Assembly: GCF_001682855.1 (NCBI RefSeq) | Contig: NZ_MAQW01000012.1 | Span: forward strand, 372,001 to 436,000 | Direction of reading: 5' to 3' | DNA length: 64,000 nt | Source of the DNA: Bacillus sp. FJAT-27264 | GTDB lineage: Bacteria; Bacillota; Bacilli; Paenibacillales; Paenibacillaceae | Part shown: positions 1-8,473 of the stretch, one piece after another | How the letters are laid out: each line of letters starts with the position of its first letter | Numbering within the stretch: the stretch's first letter is position 1 | The notes under the pieces: model-generated | Told to the model about the DNA's origin: nothing | Seen by the model: the letters and a program-made list of their open reading frames with translations, nothing else | The model's database searches: none | Program-made: the position numbers and the translations under genes

Positions 1-100
1 CGATGATGACATATTCTTTGCCGTTCTTGCTCCCCTGCACCATAACCACATTATTGCCGATTACGCGTTGTACTTGAAATTGCTCGTGCTCCCGTATCAA
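1..100 (-). CDS. BglG/LicT/GlcT-family transcription antiterminator, N-terminal fragment
   Basis: Only the first 33 codons lie in the window; the gene runs off the left edge. The start is a TTG at 98-100, preceded on the minus strand by a strong AGGGGAG site at 104-110. The translation contains the CAT-type RNA-binding signature (QVQRVIGNNVVMVQ, then NGKEYVII), which binds an RNA antiterminator hairpin in this family. The slightly long N-terminus before the motif resembles GlcT more than LicT or SacY. A terminator-like hairpin between its promoter and its start codon suggests that it controls its own expression. The sugar system it serves cannot be told from this fragment. Confidence 0.75.
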   Translation of the reverse strand, partial: MIREHEQFQVQRVIGNNVVMVQGSKNGKEYVII

Positions 101-138
101 GTTCTCCCCTCTTTCCAGTGATTGTCAGGTGAAAGGTA

Positions 139-187
139 ATAAAAAAGAGCCAAGAATAGTCTCAATAAATAAGACAATCCTTGGCTC
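139..187 (-). terminator. Leader terminator, possible RAT/antiterminator overlap
   Basis: On the minus strand an inverted repeat (GAGCCAAG at one end, CTTGGCTC at the other, inner GTCT/AGAC pairing) is followed by six T residues. It lies between the promoter at 240-268 and the antiterminator start at 100, so it would attenuate that gene. The ascending arm contains GGATTGT, the opening of the known ribonucleic antiterminator (RAT) targets of this family. The hairpin may therefore be the target of the protein encoded just after it; that part is inference. Confidence 0.7.
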
Positions 188-239
188 ATGCCCTTTACGG
201 TAACACGCCACTAAACTATAAATGATCATTTATAGGTTC

Positions 240-268
240 ATAATAAATCATACCCGCGCAGGCGTCAA
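240..268 (-). promoter_or_regulatory. Sigma-A promoter of the antiterminator gene
   Basis: Minus-strand TTGACG (263-268) and TATTAT (240-245) are separated by exactly 17 bases. Transcription would start near 232 and run through the leader hairpin at 139-187. Confidence 0.75.
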
Positions 269-303
269 TGGTAATTTTCAAATTGTCAAGTCGGGCGTAA
301 GTC

Positions 304-3048
304 TCAGCTTTCACGATCCTCCAGCAGTCTGCACATCTGAGAGACTACCTCCTGCAGCACTACTGGCTTGCTCATAAAACCGGAAGCCCCTGCTGCCAGG
401 CACTTCTCCCGGTCCTCCTTCATCGTCTTGGCCGAGATCGCCAGGATTGGCAGCTTCGTCAGAAGCAGCTCTTCCCGAATAATGCTTAGCGTATCATAGC
501 CATCCAGATTCGGCATCATGATATCCAGCAGAACAATATCAATGTCGTCACGCTCTCTCACCATTTGTAGGCACTCAAAGCCGGTTTGAGCGGTTAATAT
601 CCCCATGTCATACGCTTCCAGTCCCTTTTCAAGAGCAAAAATATTACGCACATCATCATCGACGATAAGCACGGTCCGGCCATGCAGTTGTTCATATTGC
701 TTGTCAAACTGATCTGAGTTCTGCCTATATGTAGGGTTCTCCGCTGAGATGCGGTCATCTGCACCTGATGCTGCCGTTTCGGACCATTGAGCTAACGGAA
801 TGTAACCCTCCCCGGTCTCCTCTTCCCGGCAAGGCAGATAGAGCGTAAAGGTGCTTCCCTCCCCAGGTGTACTGTTCAGCGCAATATGGCCGCCTAACAG
901 TCTGGCGAGCTGAAGGGAAATTGAAAGTCCAAGTCCTGTACCGCCAAATTTGCGGGCTGTTGAACCGTCAGCTTGACGGAAGGCTTCGAAAATCAACTGG
1001 CTATTCTTATCGGAGATGCCGATGCCGCTGTCGGTTACTGCAAAGGCTAGCACCGGTTCCTCTGGTGTATAGCTCAGGGATTGAAAAGCTTCCAGCCTGG
1101 ACACTTCTACTTTGACACTGCCTTGCTCGGTGAACTTAAAGGCATTGGACAGTAGATTGCGCAGGATCTGATGAAGTCGCAGCTCATCCGTGTAAAATAA
1201 ATCCGGCACACTTTCATCCAGAACTACTGTGAACTCCAGATTTTGCTGCTCAGCTATTTTTCCAAAATAGGACTGCAGGAGGGCAGGCAACTCCGTTAGA
1301 TTGACAGCATCCACCTCAACCATCATTTTGCCCGCTTCCACCTTGGACAAGTCCAGAATATCGTTGATCATGCTGAGCAGTTCACTTCCGGAGGAATGAA
1401 TCACCGCTGCATAATTCTGTTCTTCCTCATTTAGTGATTCGTTGCGATTCTCTGACAGCAGTTGGGAAAGAATAAGCATACTGTTCAGCGGTGTACGCAG
1501 CTCATGCGACATATTGGCAAGAAACTCCGACTTATATCGAGAACTCTGCTCGAGCTGTTCGTTATATTTCTCCAGCTCAACCGCGGATCGCTCCGCCATC
1601 GACTTCTGAATCTCCAGCTCGCCATTTAATGCCAGCAATTCCTTGGTGTAGCTCTGTAGTTCTTCCGCTTGTACCTGAAGCTCCTCGGACTGTACCTGAA
1701 GCTCTTCATTCATAACCTGTGATTCTCCGTACAGCTTCTGAATCTCCATTCGTGTCGTGACCGAATTCAACGTGACACCCAGCATATTTACAAGCTTGGA
1801 TAGGAGTTCAAAATGGAAGGGAGCCCACTTGGTCAACGAGGCAATCTCCACTACGGCTAACGTCTTGTTCTCAAAAATGACCGGGGCCAAGGTGAGATAA
1901 CGCGGGGCGGTTCTGCCTAGACCGGAGTTAATACTGATGTAATCCACTGGCAGATCCTCCAGGACCCTAAGTTTCATATCCTGTGCACATTGACCGACCA
2001 GACCTTCCCCGGACTTAATCTTGTTCACACCAACGGAATTCTCACTCTCATCGCTACCCGCGTAGGAATAGATCCGCTCAAAGCTATCATCCGCATTCAG
2101 TACATACACAGCACCGTATTGCAGTTCCAGAATAGATGCGAGCTTGTTCAGAAAGGTTCTGCACAAAACGGTCAAATCTGTAGTTTCCTGAAGTAGAATA
2201 GACATCACACTTAATTGCTCACTGCCCCATTGATCCCGTTCCACGGTCTCGAGCAGACGGTTAGTGGCATCTCCGAGGTCATACAGCTCATCGTGTGTCC
2301 TAACCCTGACCCGTTCAGACAAATTACCTCCGCTGGCAATGTTGTTAATGGCAAGAATAACACGGCTAAGCGGGCTCACGATACTTCTTGCAATCAATAC
2401 GGTAATGACCGCAGCAAAAACAGCCACCAGACCCCATAAAATGTACATCGTCAGCAGTAATCTGTGGTTTCCTTCTTTCAGAGTGTTGATCCGTGCATTG
2501 GTCAGGGCCCGTTCATTGTCGAGAAAATATTCAGACTGGGATCGGATGGAATCCACAATGGATTTACCGGTATCGTCTTGAAAAAAGCGGTTCACGGCTT
2601 CATTCTGGCCATTCCGCTTAAGATCAATGACGTATTGTCCGGCATCCTCGATCCATTTTTCAATATTGACCATGATCGTCTGCAGATTCTTAACTTGAGC
2701 GGGATTGTCGGTAATCAGGCCGTTCAGCTTAGCATAATTAATGCGCCACTCGGCAAGTCCGTTATTATATGGAGGCAGATACTCCATTTTGCCGGTGAGT
2801 GCATACCCTCTCTGACCTGTCTCCATATCCAACACATTCTTCTCAATCTGATAGGTTAGCTCATGAACCTTCATATCGTGATCACTAAGAAAAACCGTCT
2901 CGGCCTCCAGCTTGCTGATCCTTGCAGATACAACGAGCAGAAAAAGTCCAAGCATTAACAGGATCATGAAATACCCCAGTGCGATCTTGCCGCGAATCTT
3001 CAGGTTCCATACCCGTCTATCGACCAAAGGCTTAACCCCCATCAGCAT
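304..3048 (-). CDS. Hybrid sensor histidine kinase (CHASE3-HAMP-GAF-HisKA-HATPase-REC)
   Basis: A 914-residue membrane sensor kinase. Residues about 22-41 form a first membrane segment, about 42-190 look like an extracytoplasmic CHASE3 domain, and about 196-221 are a second membrane segment followed by HAMP. A GAF domain (about 295-430) precedes a glutamine-rich coiled coil with repeated EELQVQ units. HisKA has the phospho-acceptor His near residue 515 (SHELRTPLNS), the ATPase has its N and G boxes (DSGIGI, GTGLGL), and a C-terminal receiver has its phospho-acceptor Asp near 842 (LLDIMMP). No DNA-binding response regulator is adjacent, so output probably passes to an unlinked phosphotransfer protein. 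The ribosome binding site is weak, so the start (ATG at 3048 or 3042) is uncertain. Confidence 0.92.
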   Translation of the reverse strand: MLMGVKPLVDRRVWNLKIRGKIALGYFMILLMLGLFLLVVSARISKLEAETVFLSDHDMKVHELTYQIEKNVLDMETGQRGYALTGKMEYLPPYNNGLAEWRINYAKLNGLITDNPAQVKNLQTIMVNIEKWIEDAGQYVIDLKRNGQNEAVNRFFQDDTGKSIVDSIRSQSEYFLDNERALTNARINTLKEGNHRLLLTMYILWGLVAVFAAVITVLIARSIVSPLSRVILAINNIASGGNLSERVRVRTHDELYDLGDATNRLLETVERDQWGSEQLSVMSILLQETTDLTVLCRTFLNKLASILELQYGAVYVLNADDSFERIYSYAGSDESENSVGVNKIKSGEGLVGQCAQDMKLRVLEDLPVDYISINSGLGRTAPRYLTLAPVIFENKTLAVVEIASLTKWAPFHFELLSKLVNMLGVTLNSVTTRMEIQKLYGESQVMNEELQVQSEELQVQAEELQSYTKELLALNGELEIQKSMAERSAVELEKYNEQLEQSSRYKSEFLANMSHELRTPLNSMLILSQLLSENRNESLNEEEQNYAAVIHSSGSELLSMINDILDLSKVEAGKMMVEVDAVNLTELPALLQSYFGKIAEQQNLEFTVVLDESVPDLFYTDELRLHQILRNLLSNAFKFTEQGSVKVEVSRLEAFQSLSYTPEEPVLAFAVTDSGIGISDKNSQLIFEAFRQADGSTARKFGGTGLGLSISLQLARLLGGHIALNSTPGEGSTFTLYLPCREEETGEGYIPLAQWSETAASGADDRISAENPTYRQNSDQFDKQYEQLHGRTVLIVDDDVRNIFALEKGLEAYDMGILTAQTGFECLQMVRERDDIDIVLLDIMMPNLDGYDTLSIIREELLLTKLPILAISAKTMKEDREKCLAAGASGFMSKPVVLQEVVSQMCRLLEDRES

Positions 3049-3086
3049 CTGACATTAGTGAATTCCGGTGAGCGTGGATTATGAAA

Positions 3087-3470
3087 TTAGAGGAAGCTCT
3101 CGGTGCGCGGAATTCTGTCCTTAAGCTGACGGATGTTGGCTTCCAGTTTCAGAATGACATCCTCCAGATCCATCGGGTCAATTCCACGGACAATGGTTGG
3201 CGGAGCAACGGCGGCTTTCGCTTCGGCTTTGAGTTCGCGCAGCTCCAGCTGCTGTTCCTGCCATTTGTCCATCAGATCGGCGATGGTAGCATAGAAACGT
3301 TCATAGTCCTTAATCACACTGTCCAAAAATGTATCTACTTCCTCCGCATCATATCCACGAAGCTTCATGCCGAATTCCTTCTCATGTATCGTAAGGGCAT
3401 CAAGCGTTATGCCTAACTGGCTGAATAGTTTTCTTTGTTTGTCCAATCGACGTTTCATATGTTCGTCCAT
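3087..3470 (-). CDS. DivIVA/GpsB-like cell-division protein
   Basis: A 127-residue protein whose N-terminal half carries the DivIVA/GpsB signature: IHEKEFGMKLRGYDAEEVD followed by FLDSVIKDYE. In this family that segment binds membranes or division partners as a coiled-coil dimer. The rest is a predicted coiled coil with a short C-terminal helix (ANIRQLKDRI). The chosen ATG has GGAGG eight bases upstream; a longer reading frame to 3590 lacks such a site. Length fits GpsB better than full DivIVA, but the gene lies outside the usual gpsB context, so a paralogous DivIVA-domain protein is also possible. Confidence 0.8.
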   Translation of the reverse strand: MDEHMKRRLDKQRKLFSQLGITLDALTIHEKEFGMKLRGYDAEEVDTFLDSVIKDYERFYATIADLMDKWQEQQLELRELKAEAKAAVAPPTIVRGIDPMDLEDVILKLEANIRQLKDRIPRTESFL

Positions 3471-3490
3471 CTGTAATACCTCCAAGTATA

Positions 3491-3521
3491 TACTGCAATA
3501 ATTCTGGCAGTACTCATTATA
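3491..3521 (-). promoter_or_regulatory. -10 element plus dyad upstream of the DivIVA-like gene
   Basis: On the minus strand a TATAAT box (3516-3521) is followed by the inverted repeat TACTGC-N10-GCAGTA (3491-3512), which lies between the box and the ribosome binding site. No good -35 is visible. The dyad could be an operator or a 5' leader hairpin. Confidence 0.35.
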
Positions 3522-3636
3522 ACAGGGCGCGGCCCCCCTGAAAATATCACTAAAGTTGCTAATATCCCCCCGCAGTCGAAGCATTTCCAAATCCAGGGAT
3601 AATACAGCCTAATAACTCAGATCCGAGACCCGCCTA

Positions 3637-3996
3637 TTAAAAATTGTCGTTGACCGCTTTGTTCAGAATTCCGAGACAACGGTCCAGGTCGGTCTTTACC
3701 TGTTTTTTATAAAGTTTGGCTTTCTCTTCGCCATCCGAGGTGAAGTGATAGAGGACGATTTCCTGAAAATCAACCTTGGGATCATTCCCCTTCAACTGCT
3801 TGGTACGGTATAGAATGCCCTGCTGCACCAGCTCGTGCAGCGCACGGTAAATCTCGCTCTGCGGAGGAGCGTATCCGTGCGATTTAAATTCCCGTCGCAT
3901 ATCCTCCAGCATCTGATAGCCATATCCGCGATGCTGCTCCACCATTGTTATCAGATACACCTTAATAAAAGCCCGTTGGGCAATCATAAAAGCCAT
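3637..3996 (-). CDS. PadR-family transcriptional regulator
   Basis: A 119-residue protein with the PadR winged-helix pattern: a hydrophobic first helix (FIKVYLITMVEQ), HRGYGYQMLEDM, PPQSEIYRALHELVQQGIL and a wing with basic and acidic residues. PadR proteins are dimeric repressors of detoxification, transport or adhesion genes, often released by small phenolic or cationic ligands. The ATG at 3996 follows AGGAGG by 11 bases. It is preceded by its own promoter (4056-4085). Its targets are not evident; the following DivIVA-like gene starts about 170 bases downstream. Confidence 0.88.
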   Translation of the reverse strand: MAFMIAQRAFIKVYLITMVEQHRGYGYQMLEDMRREFKSHGYAPPQSEIYRALHELVQQGILYRTKQLKGNDPKVDFQEIVLYHFTSDGEEKAKLYKKQVKTDLDRCLGILNKAVNDNF

Positions 3997-4055
3997 GCCA
4001 AGATACACCTCCTGATGTGTAAATACCCAATCCTATTTATTCCTGCTATGAATCT

Positions 4056-4085
4056 AGTATAAGCACTATTTTCCAACTTTCACAA
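4056..4085 (-). promoter_or_regulatory. Promoter of the PadR gene
   Basis: Minus-strand TTGTGA (4080-4085) and TATACT (4056-4061) with 18 bases between them, about 60 bases upstream of the start codon. Confidence 0.55.
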
Positions 4086-4196
4086 CCTGAAATAAAGGCA
4101 AGGGTCTACTTTTTCCAAGAGATTAGTATTTGAGGAGAGTAGTTGTTTGATTTTGGAGAAGTTATGAGAGGAGTACAGCAGGTTTTAGGCCTTTTC

Positions 4197-4216
4197 TATT
4201 GTGAATTTTTCATATG
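4197..4216 (+). repeat. 20-bp exact repeat, copy 1
   Basis: TATTGTGAATTTTTCATATG occurs here and again at 12049-12068 in the same orientation. Both are preceded by TTTCTATT (with three extra bases in copy 2). Both lie some 200-260 bases upstream of minus-strand operons. Confidence 0.7.
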
Positions 4217-4240
4217 TTGAAAGGTGGGTGGTAGTCGTTG

Positions 4241-4286
4241 AAAAAAGACTGCATATCTACTGTTGTTCGTAGGAAATGCAGTCTTT
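4241..4286 (-). terminator. Rho-independent terminator of hrpB
   Basis: AAAGACTGCA (4244-4253) pairs with TGCAGTCTTT (4277-4286), and on the minus strand six T residues follow. It starts a few bases after the hrpB stop codon. Confidence 0.88.
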
Positions 4287-4292
4287 AGGGGG

Positions 4293-6788
4293 CTATTTTA
4301 CTGGCCGTGTGCGGCTGGTTGGAGCCGCCTGGAGCGGATCATCCGGCCAATAATGCTTAGGATATCGGCCCTTCAAATCTTTTTTCACCTCGAAATATGT
4401 ATTACGCCAAAAGCTAGCAAGATCCGATGTGACCTGCATCGGCCTTCTCGCCGGCGACAACAGGTGCAGCAAAACCGGTACCCGTCCTCCGCCAAGTCTC
4501 GGTGTATCCTGCTGACCGAACATTTCCTGTAGTCGCACCGCGAGCACAGGAGCTGCCGGATTGCCGTAATCTATAGGCAGCCGCGAGCCGCTTGGCACAG
4601 TAATATGGGTGGGCGCTTCCTGATCCAGCGTCTGACGCTGCTTCCAATCGAGCAGATCCTCCAGCGCTCGGGCCAGAGGCAGCCGCTGAAGATCACGTAG
4701 GCTACGCATCCCGTGCAGATAAGGACCTAGCCAGTCAGCGAGTGACTCCATAAGTACGGAATCAGATACATCCGGCCAATCCTCACGCAAACCATGCATG
4801 AACATCATCCGCTGGCGAAGCTGCTGCGGTCCCTTCTCCCAAGGCAATACATCCAATCCTTCAGAGACAATGGCCGCCAGCAGTCCCTCTGCTGCCTCTT
4901 CTGCCGAAGGACGCTCATGGGTCGTCTCCTTGAGGATAAGTGCACCCAGTCGCGTGCATCGCCGCGCCTTGACGCTCCCGCTATCCTTGTCCCAATAGAC
5001 TTCGGCTTCTTCCACTATGCTGTCTCCATGATGGGACAGCAGTTGCATTTCACTCAGTTCCGCGGCCAGCAAAATCCGGCTTTGCGGGCCCTGATCATCC
5101 ACAGAGGCAGCCACAATATACGCAGAGCGTTCCAACGGCTGCCCTTCTCTCATCGCCGCCCCCCGGCCTCCTGACAGCAGAAACGCGCCTTCGCCGCGTC
5201 TCTGCCCGATCCGGTCGGGGTAGGCGAACGACAGCAGCAGTCCACATAGGCTGCTGTCTGGCTCTTCCCCTGGCGAGGCCTTCAGCTGCGCCAGGTAGTT
5301 CCGGCTCTCGCGCTGCACCGTGCGCAGCGCCGCAAGATCAGCTCCGCCGCCATCAGCACCGGCGGAGCGCTCGAACCGGAGCAGCGCCTCTACGCGCAGC
5401 GTGAGGTCGCAATCGCCCCCGGCGGGACCGCGCAGCAGGTCCCGCTCCTGCAGTAGCGCTGCCAGCCGGCAGGCCAGCGGGGCAGCGCCAAGCCCTTGCG
5501 CGCGCAGCAGCATGTGCGCGATGCGCGGGTGCGCACCCAGCGCGGCCATGCTGCGGCCGTGCGGGGTGATGGCGCCGCTGGCGTCCAGCGCGCCAAGCTG
5601 GCGCAGCAGCGCCGCGCCCTGCGCGTAAGGCGCGGCGGGCGGCGCGTCCAGCCACGGCAGGGCTGCCGGGTCCGGCACGCCCCACACGGCCAGTTCAAGG
5701 GCGAGCTGCGTCAGATCGGCTTCCATGATCTCCGGCACGTTCTCATCCGGGAGTCGGTAATGCTCCTCCTGGCTCCACAGCCTGTAGCAGACGCCGGGAG
5801 CTGTACGGCCCGCCCGGCCGCGCCGCTGGTCGGCTGAAGCCTTCGACACCGGCACCGTCTCCAGGCGCGGCATTCCCGAACGCGGCGAGAACACCTGTGT
5901 GCGCCGCAGTCCGGTATCAATGACCGTGCGTACGCCTTGAATCGTCAAACTCGTCTCGGCGATAGAAGTGGCCAGCACGACCTTACGTTGTCCCGGCACC
6001 GCTGGAGCAACCGCAGCGTCTTGTGCAGTCTGCGGCAGCTGTCCATAAAGCGGCCGCAGGACCGTTCCTTGCGGCAGAATAGCGGCTTCCAGCTCCCGCT
6101 GGGTCCGGCGGATTTCCCGTTCCCCTGGCAGGAACACGAGAACATCCCCCGGCTGCTCAGCTAAGGCCCTCCGCACAGCCGCAGCCGCGGATTTCTCGAT
6201 GTGGGAAGCCGTAGAAACAGGCGAATAGACCGTTTCTACCGGATAAGTCCGTCCGGGACAATCCACTACAGGGGCGCCCCCTAGGAGAGCTGATACCCGC
6301 TCCGTCTCCAGTGTCGCCGACATGATCAGGATGCGAAGATCCTCCCGAAGCACCGTCTGAGCTTCCAGCGTCAGAGCCAGCCCCAGATCGGCATGCAGGC
6401 TGCGTTCGTGGAATTCATCGAAGATCACAAGACCCACATCGCCGAGGGTAGGATCGCTTTGTAGCATCCGGGTCAGCACGCCTTCGGTGACGACAACGAT
6501 TCGTGTCTGAGGGCCGACTTTAGTGTCTATACGCATTCGGTAACCTACCGTTTGTCCTACACTTTCACCCAATTGGGAAGCAATGTAGGTCGCAGCAGAA
6601 CGAGCCGCGAGTCTGCGGGGCTCCAGCATCAGGATGGTCTTGCCCTTCATCCATGGCTCGTCCAGAAAAGCCGGGGGCGTTCCAGTAGTTTTTCCCGCTC
6701 CCGGCTCTGCCACGAGAATAGCGTTTGTACTAGAAGTCAGTATATTTTTCAGGTCAGGAAGCACCTGGTGTATTGGAAGTTGTTCCAT
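4293..6788 (-). CDS. hrpB: ATP-dependent RNA helicase HrpB
   Basis: An 831-residue DEAH-type helicase. Walker A (AEPGAGKTT), the DEFHE Walker B variant, SATLE (motif III) and QRRGRAGRTAPG (motif VI) are present in order, followed by the long C-terminal region ending in NPAAPVLAVRLQEMFG and a Trp/Pro-rich tail typical of HrpB. Length matches the family (about 820-850). The cellular role of HrpB is poorly defined. ATG at 6788 follows GGAGAG. The middle section (about 5300-5950) is very GC-rich and alanine/arginine-rich compared with the rest, which produces many spurious overlapping frames. HrpB is commoner in Gram-negative bacteria but is known in Paenibacillaceae. Confidence 0.93.
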   Translation of the reverse strand: MEQLPIHQVLPDLKNILTSSTNAILVAEPGAGKTTGTPPAFLDEPWMKGKTILMLEPRRLAARSAATYIASQLGESVGQTVGYRMRIDTKVGPQTRIVVVTEGVLTRMLQSDPTLGDVGLVIFDEFHERSLHADLGLALTLEAQTVLREDLRILIMSATLETERVSALLGGAPVVDCPGRTYPVETVYSPVSTASHIEKSAAAAVRRALAEQPGDVLVFLPGEREIRRTQRELEAAILPQGTVLRPLYGQLPQTAQDAAVAPAVPGQRKVVLATSIAETSLTIQGVRTVIDTGLRRTQVFSPRSGMPRLETVPVSKASADQRRGRAGRTAPGVCYRLWSQEEHYRLPDENVPEIMEADLTQLALELAVWGVPDPAALPWLDAPPAAPYAQGAALLRQLGALDASGAITPHGRSMAALGAHPRIAHMLLRAQGLGAAPLACRLAALLQERDLLRGPAGGDCDLTLRVEALLRFERSAGADGGGADLAALRTVQRESRNYLAQLKASPGEEPDSSLCGLLLSFAYPDRIGQRRGEGAFLLSGGRGAAMREGQPLERSAYIVAASVDDQGPQSRILLAAELSEMQLLSHHGDSIVEEAEVYWDKDSGSVKARRCTRLGALILKETTHERPSAEEAAEGLLAAIVSEGLDVLPWEKGPQQLRQRMMFMHGLREDWPDVSDSVLMESLADWLGPYLHGMRSLRDLQRLPLARALEDLLDWKQRQTLDQEAPTHITVPSGSRLPIDYGNPAAPVLAVRLQEMFGQQDTPRLGGGRVPVLLHLLSPARRPMQVTSDLASFWRNTYFEVKKDLKGRYPKHYWPDDPLQAAPTSRTRPVK

Positions 6789-6816
6789 CGTATCTCTCCG
6801 TTATCTGTTAATATCG

Positions 6817-7218
6817 TTATTGCTCATCTTCCCGGAGCATCTGGTCCCGAATCTGGTCACCATATTGCTGAAACGCTGCGCTATTATCCATTCCACGCTG
6901 CCGTAGAAGTTCTTGCAGACGTATTCTTTTGAGGGACAATCTGCGCTCAAGTGACCTCTCCTCCTCTGAATCGTCATTACCGCTTCGGCGGCAGACTGCC
7001 AGTAATTCCTCAAGGGTTACACATTCAGCACGAAGTGTAAGTTCTTCTGGCAACACGCCGGCATTCTTCATCAGCTTGTAGGACACTCTCAGATCTTCCG
7101 GTACACCAGACAAATCTTCGATCTCCAGCGGTTTGCCATGCCCCGGCAAATTCTGAAATTCACCCCGGGTCATGGCCTCCTGAATGCGCTGCTCCGCCAG
7201 CCAGGAGAAAATCTCCAT
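6817..7218 (-). CDS. DUF1992 (DnaJ homologue subfamily C member 28-like) protein
   Basis: A 133-residue protein with the DUF1992 pattern: WLAEQRIQEAMTRGEFQNLP, GHGKPL, and SYKLMKNAGVLPEEL. The family has no established bacterial function despite its name; it lacks a J domain. The internal ATG at 7218 is preferred because AGGAGG lies eight bases upstream, whereas the ATG at 7224 would be only two bases from it. It sits 28 bases upstream of hrpB and is probably co-transcribed with it. Confidence 0.85.
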   Translation of the reverse strand: MEIFSWLAEQRIQEAMTRGEFQNLPGHGKPLEIEDLSGVPEDLRVSYKLMKNAGVLPEELTLRAECVTLEELLAVCRRSGNDDSEEERSLERRLSLKRIRLQELLRQRGMDNSAAFQQYGDQIRDQMLREDEQ

Positions 7219-7357
7219 TTCCATAACCTCCTTTTATGTAAACGTGGGTCATTCTAGGACCAAACCTCAAACACTGCTTTACATCATTATATAGGAAAAG
7301 CCTTTATTGAGACATGAGTTCAGCAGTTTACTGGAAGTGGATTTGCTCTTCAAATAT

Positions 7358-7400
7358 AAAAATCCGCTATTCTAAACCTCTGAAGGCAAGAATGGCGGAT
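7358..7400 (-). terminator. Terminator of the VOC gene
   Basis: Minus-strand inverted repeat ATCCGC-CATTCT / AGAAT-AGCGGAT (7389-7400 with 7362-7373), then a short T run. It lies just after the VOC stop codon. Confidence 0.7.
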
Positions 7401-7406
7401 GATTGC

Positions 7407-8066
7407 TTAAATCTTTTTTACTTTATTCAATTCCGGAAACGAAATTCTTCCGATGCCCTCCACCTGTATCTCCAGCGGATAAAACTCCGCAATCAGATTA
7501 GAGAAGAACCACTGTCGGCCTCTTTTCACTACGATGCCCAAGCCCGTTTCATCCCCAACCGGGGTGAAGCCTTCGTTACCCTCTCCCCAGCCTGGAATTC
7601 CCCAATCATTCAACTGTCTCACAAGTGGAAGAACTTCATCGGTAACTATTCCAACTTCGCTGACGCCAAGGAGCGCACTGGCTGAGAAAGGCACCTCCGC
7701 AGGATGGTCCAGATTATGACGGGCGATGAATTCCAGCAAGTTTCCTGAAGGGTCTTCAAAGTAAAAGGCATGTGCGTTCCAGCTTTCAAAGAACACCTCA
7801 TCCTCCCCCTTCACCTCGTTCAGCGCAAGCCTTGACTTGGCCCATGCTTTAGCTTCGGCAAATTGCTGCGCCGGTATATTAAATGCCAGATGATAGTAGG
7901 GTTTCTCTGGCGTGTCTACTGCATGAAAGGTTACTTTCGTAGTGCCAATCTTTACGGCAAACTGTCCTGGAGCTTCCGCGGAGATCTCAAGTTCCATCTT
8001 GTCTCTATAGTAGCTGCGAGTCTTTTCTAAATTCCCAGTCCAAAGCGTTACTTCTTTAATAATCAT
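7407..8066 (-). CDS. VOC-family (glyoxalase/extradiol dioxygenase fold) protein
   Basis: A 219-residue protein with two beta-alpha-beta VOC halves. The first (about 4-115) shows VTLWTGNLEKTRSYYRDKM, YYHLAFNIP and YFEDPSGNLLEFI, including candidate metal ligands His and Glu. The second half (about 130-215) starts SEVGIVTDEVLPLVRQLNDWG and is degenerate. The substrate is unknown; the family includes isomerases, dioxygenases and antibiotic-binding proteins. The ATG follows GGAGGTG by seven bases. It is a single gene with its own terminator. Confidence 0.85.
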   Translation of the reverse strand: MIIKEVTLWTGNLEKTRSYYRDKMELEISAEAPGQFAVKIGTTKVTFHAVDTPEKPYYHLAFNIPAQQFAEAKAWAKSRLALNEVKGEDEVFFESWNAHAFYFEDPSGNLLEFIARHNLDHPAEVPFSASALLGVSEVGIVTDEVLPLVRQLNDWGIPGWGEGNEGFTPVGDETGLGIVVKRGRQWFFSNLIAEFYPLEIQVEGIGRISFPELNKVKKI

Positions 8067-8473
8067 ATTACACCTCCAATGTTTGTGTTATTCTGTTATT
8101 TTATCCTTATCCTTTGGGGGTTACAGCTGCAATATTAGCATACTTCAGAACGTTTCGCTCAGGGCCTCTATTAACACTGTTGTTCAAGGCTTGGCCAATC
8201 TCCTCCAGAGAGAGATAGTCTGTTTCGGAAGCAAGGGGCGCAGCACTGGGTATAGCCCGTTGATATAATTATAAATGCTATGTACAGGTCAGACCAGGGA
8301 TTGAACGAACGTATCCCGGGTGGAACATGTATGTTTTTTAGCGGATCTACATTAGCTTTCTTAAGATAACAGTAATTCTGCATCATCAATGACAATTTGT
8401 GCCCCCTTCTAATCTATCCCAAACATAAATTGGGACTAACCTGATTTTCACAATCAGGCCAGCCCCTCTACTT
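8067..8473. other. Intergenic stretch without a convincing gene
   Basis: No reading frame here has both a plausible start and a recognisable protein. Two small hairpins sit just downstream of the transglutaminase stop: TCCCA/TGGGA (8417-8434) and CCTGATT/AATCAGG (8440-8458). Neither is followed by a T run on either strand, so they are weak terminator candidates at best. Confidence 0.5.

Noticed and set aside
5300..5930. Many long overlapping frames on both strands
   Set aside because: They are artefacts of very high GC inside hrpB; none has an RBS or recognisable protein text.
8171..8395. 74-residue minus-strand frame in the gap before the VOC gene
   Set aside because: No start signal and no similarity to any family I know.
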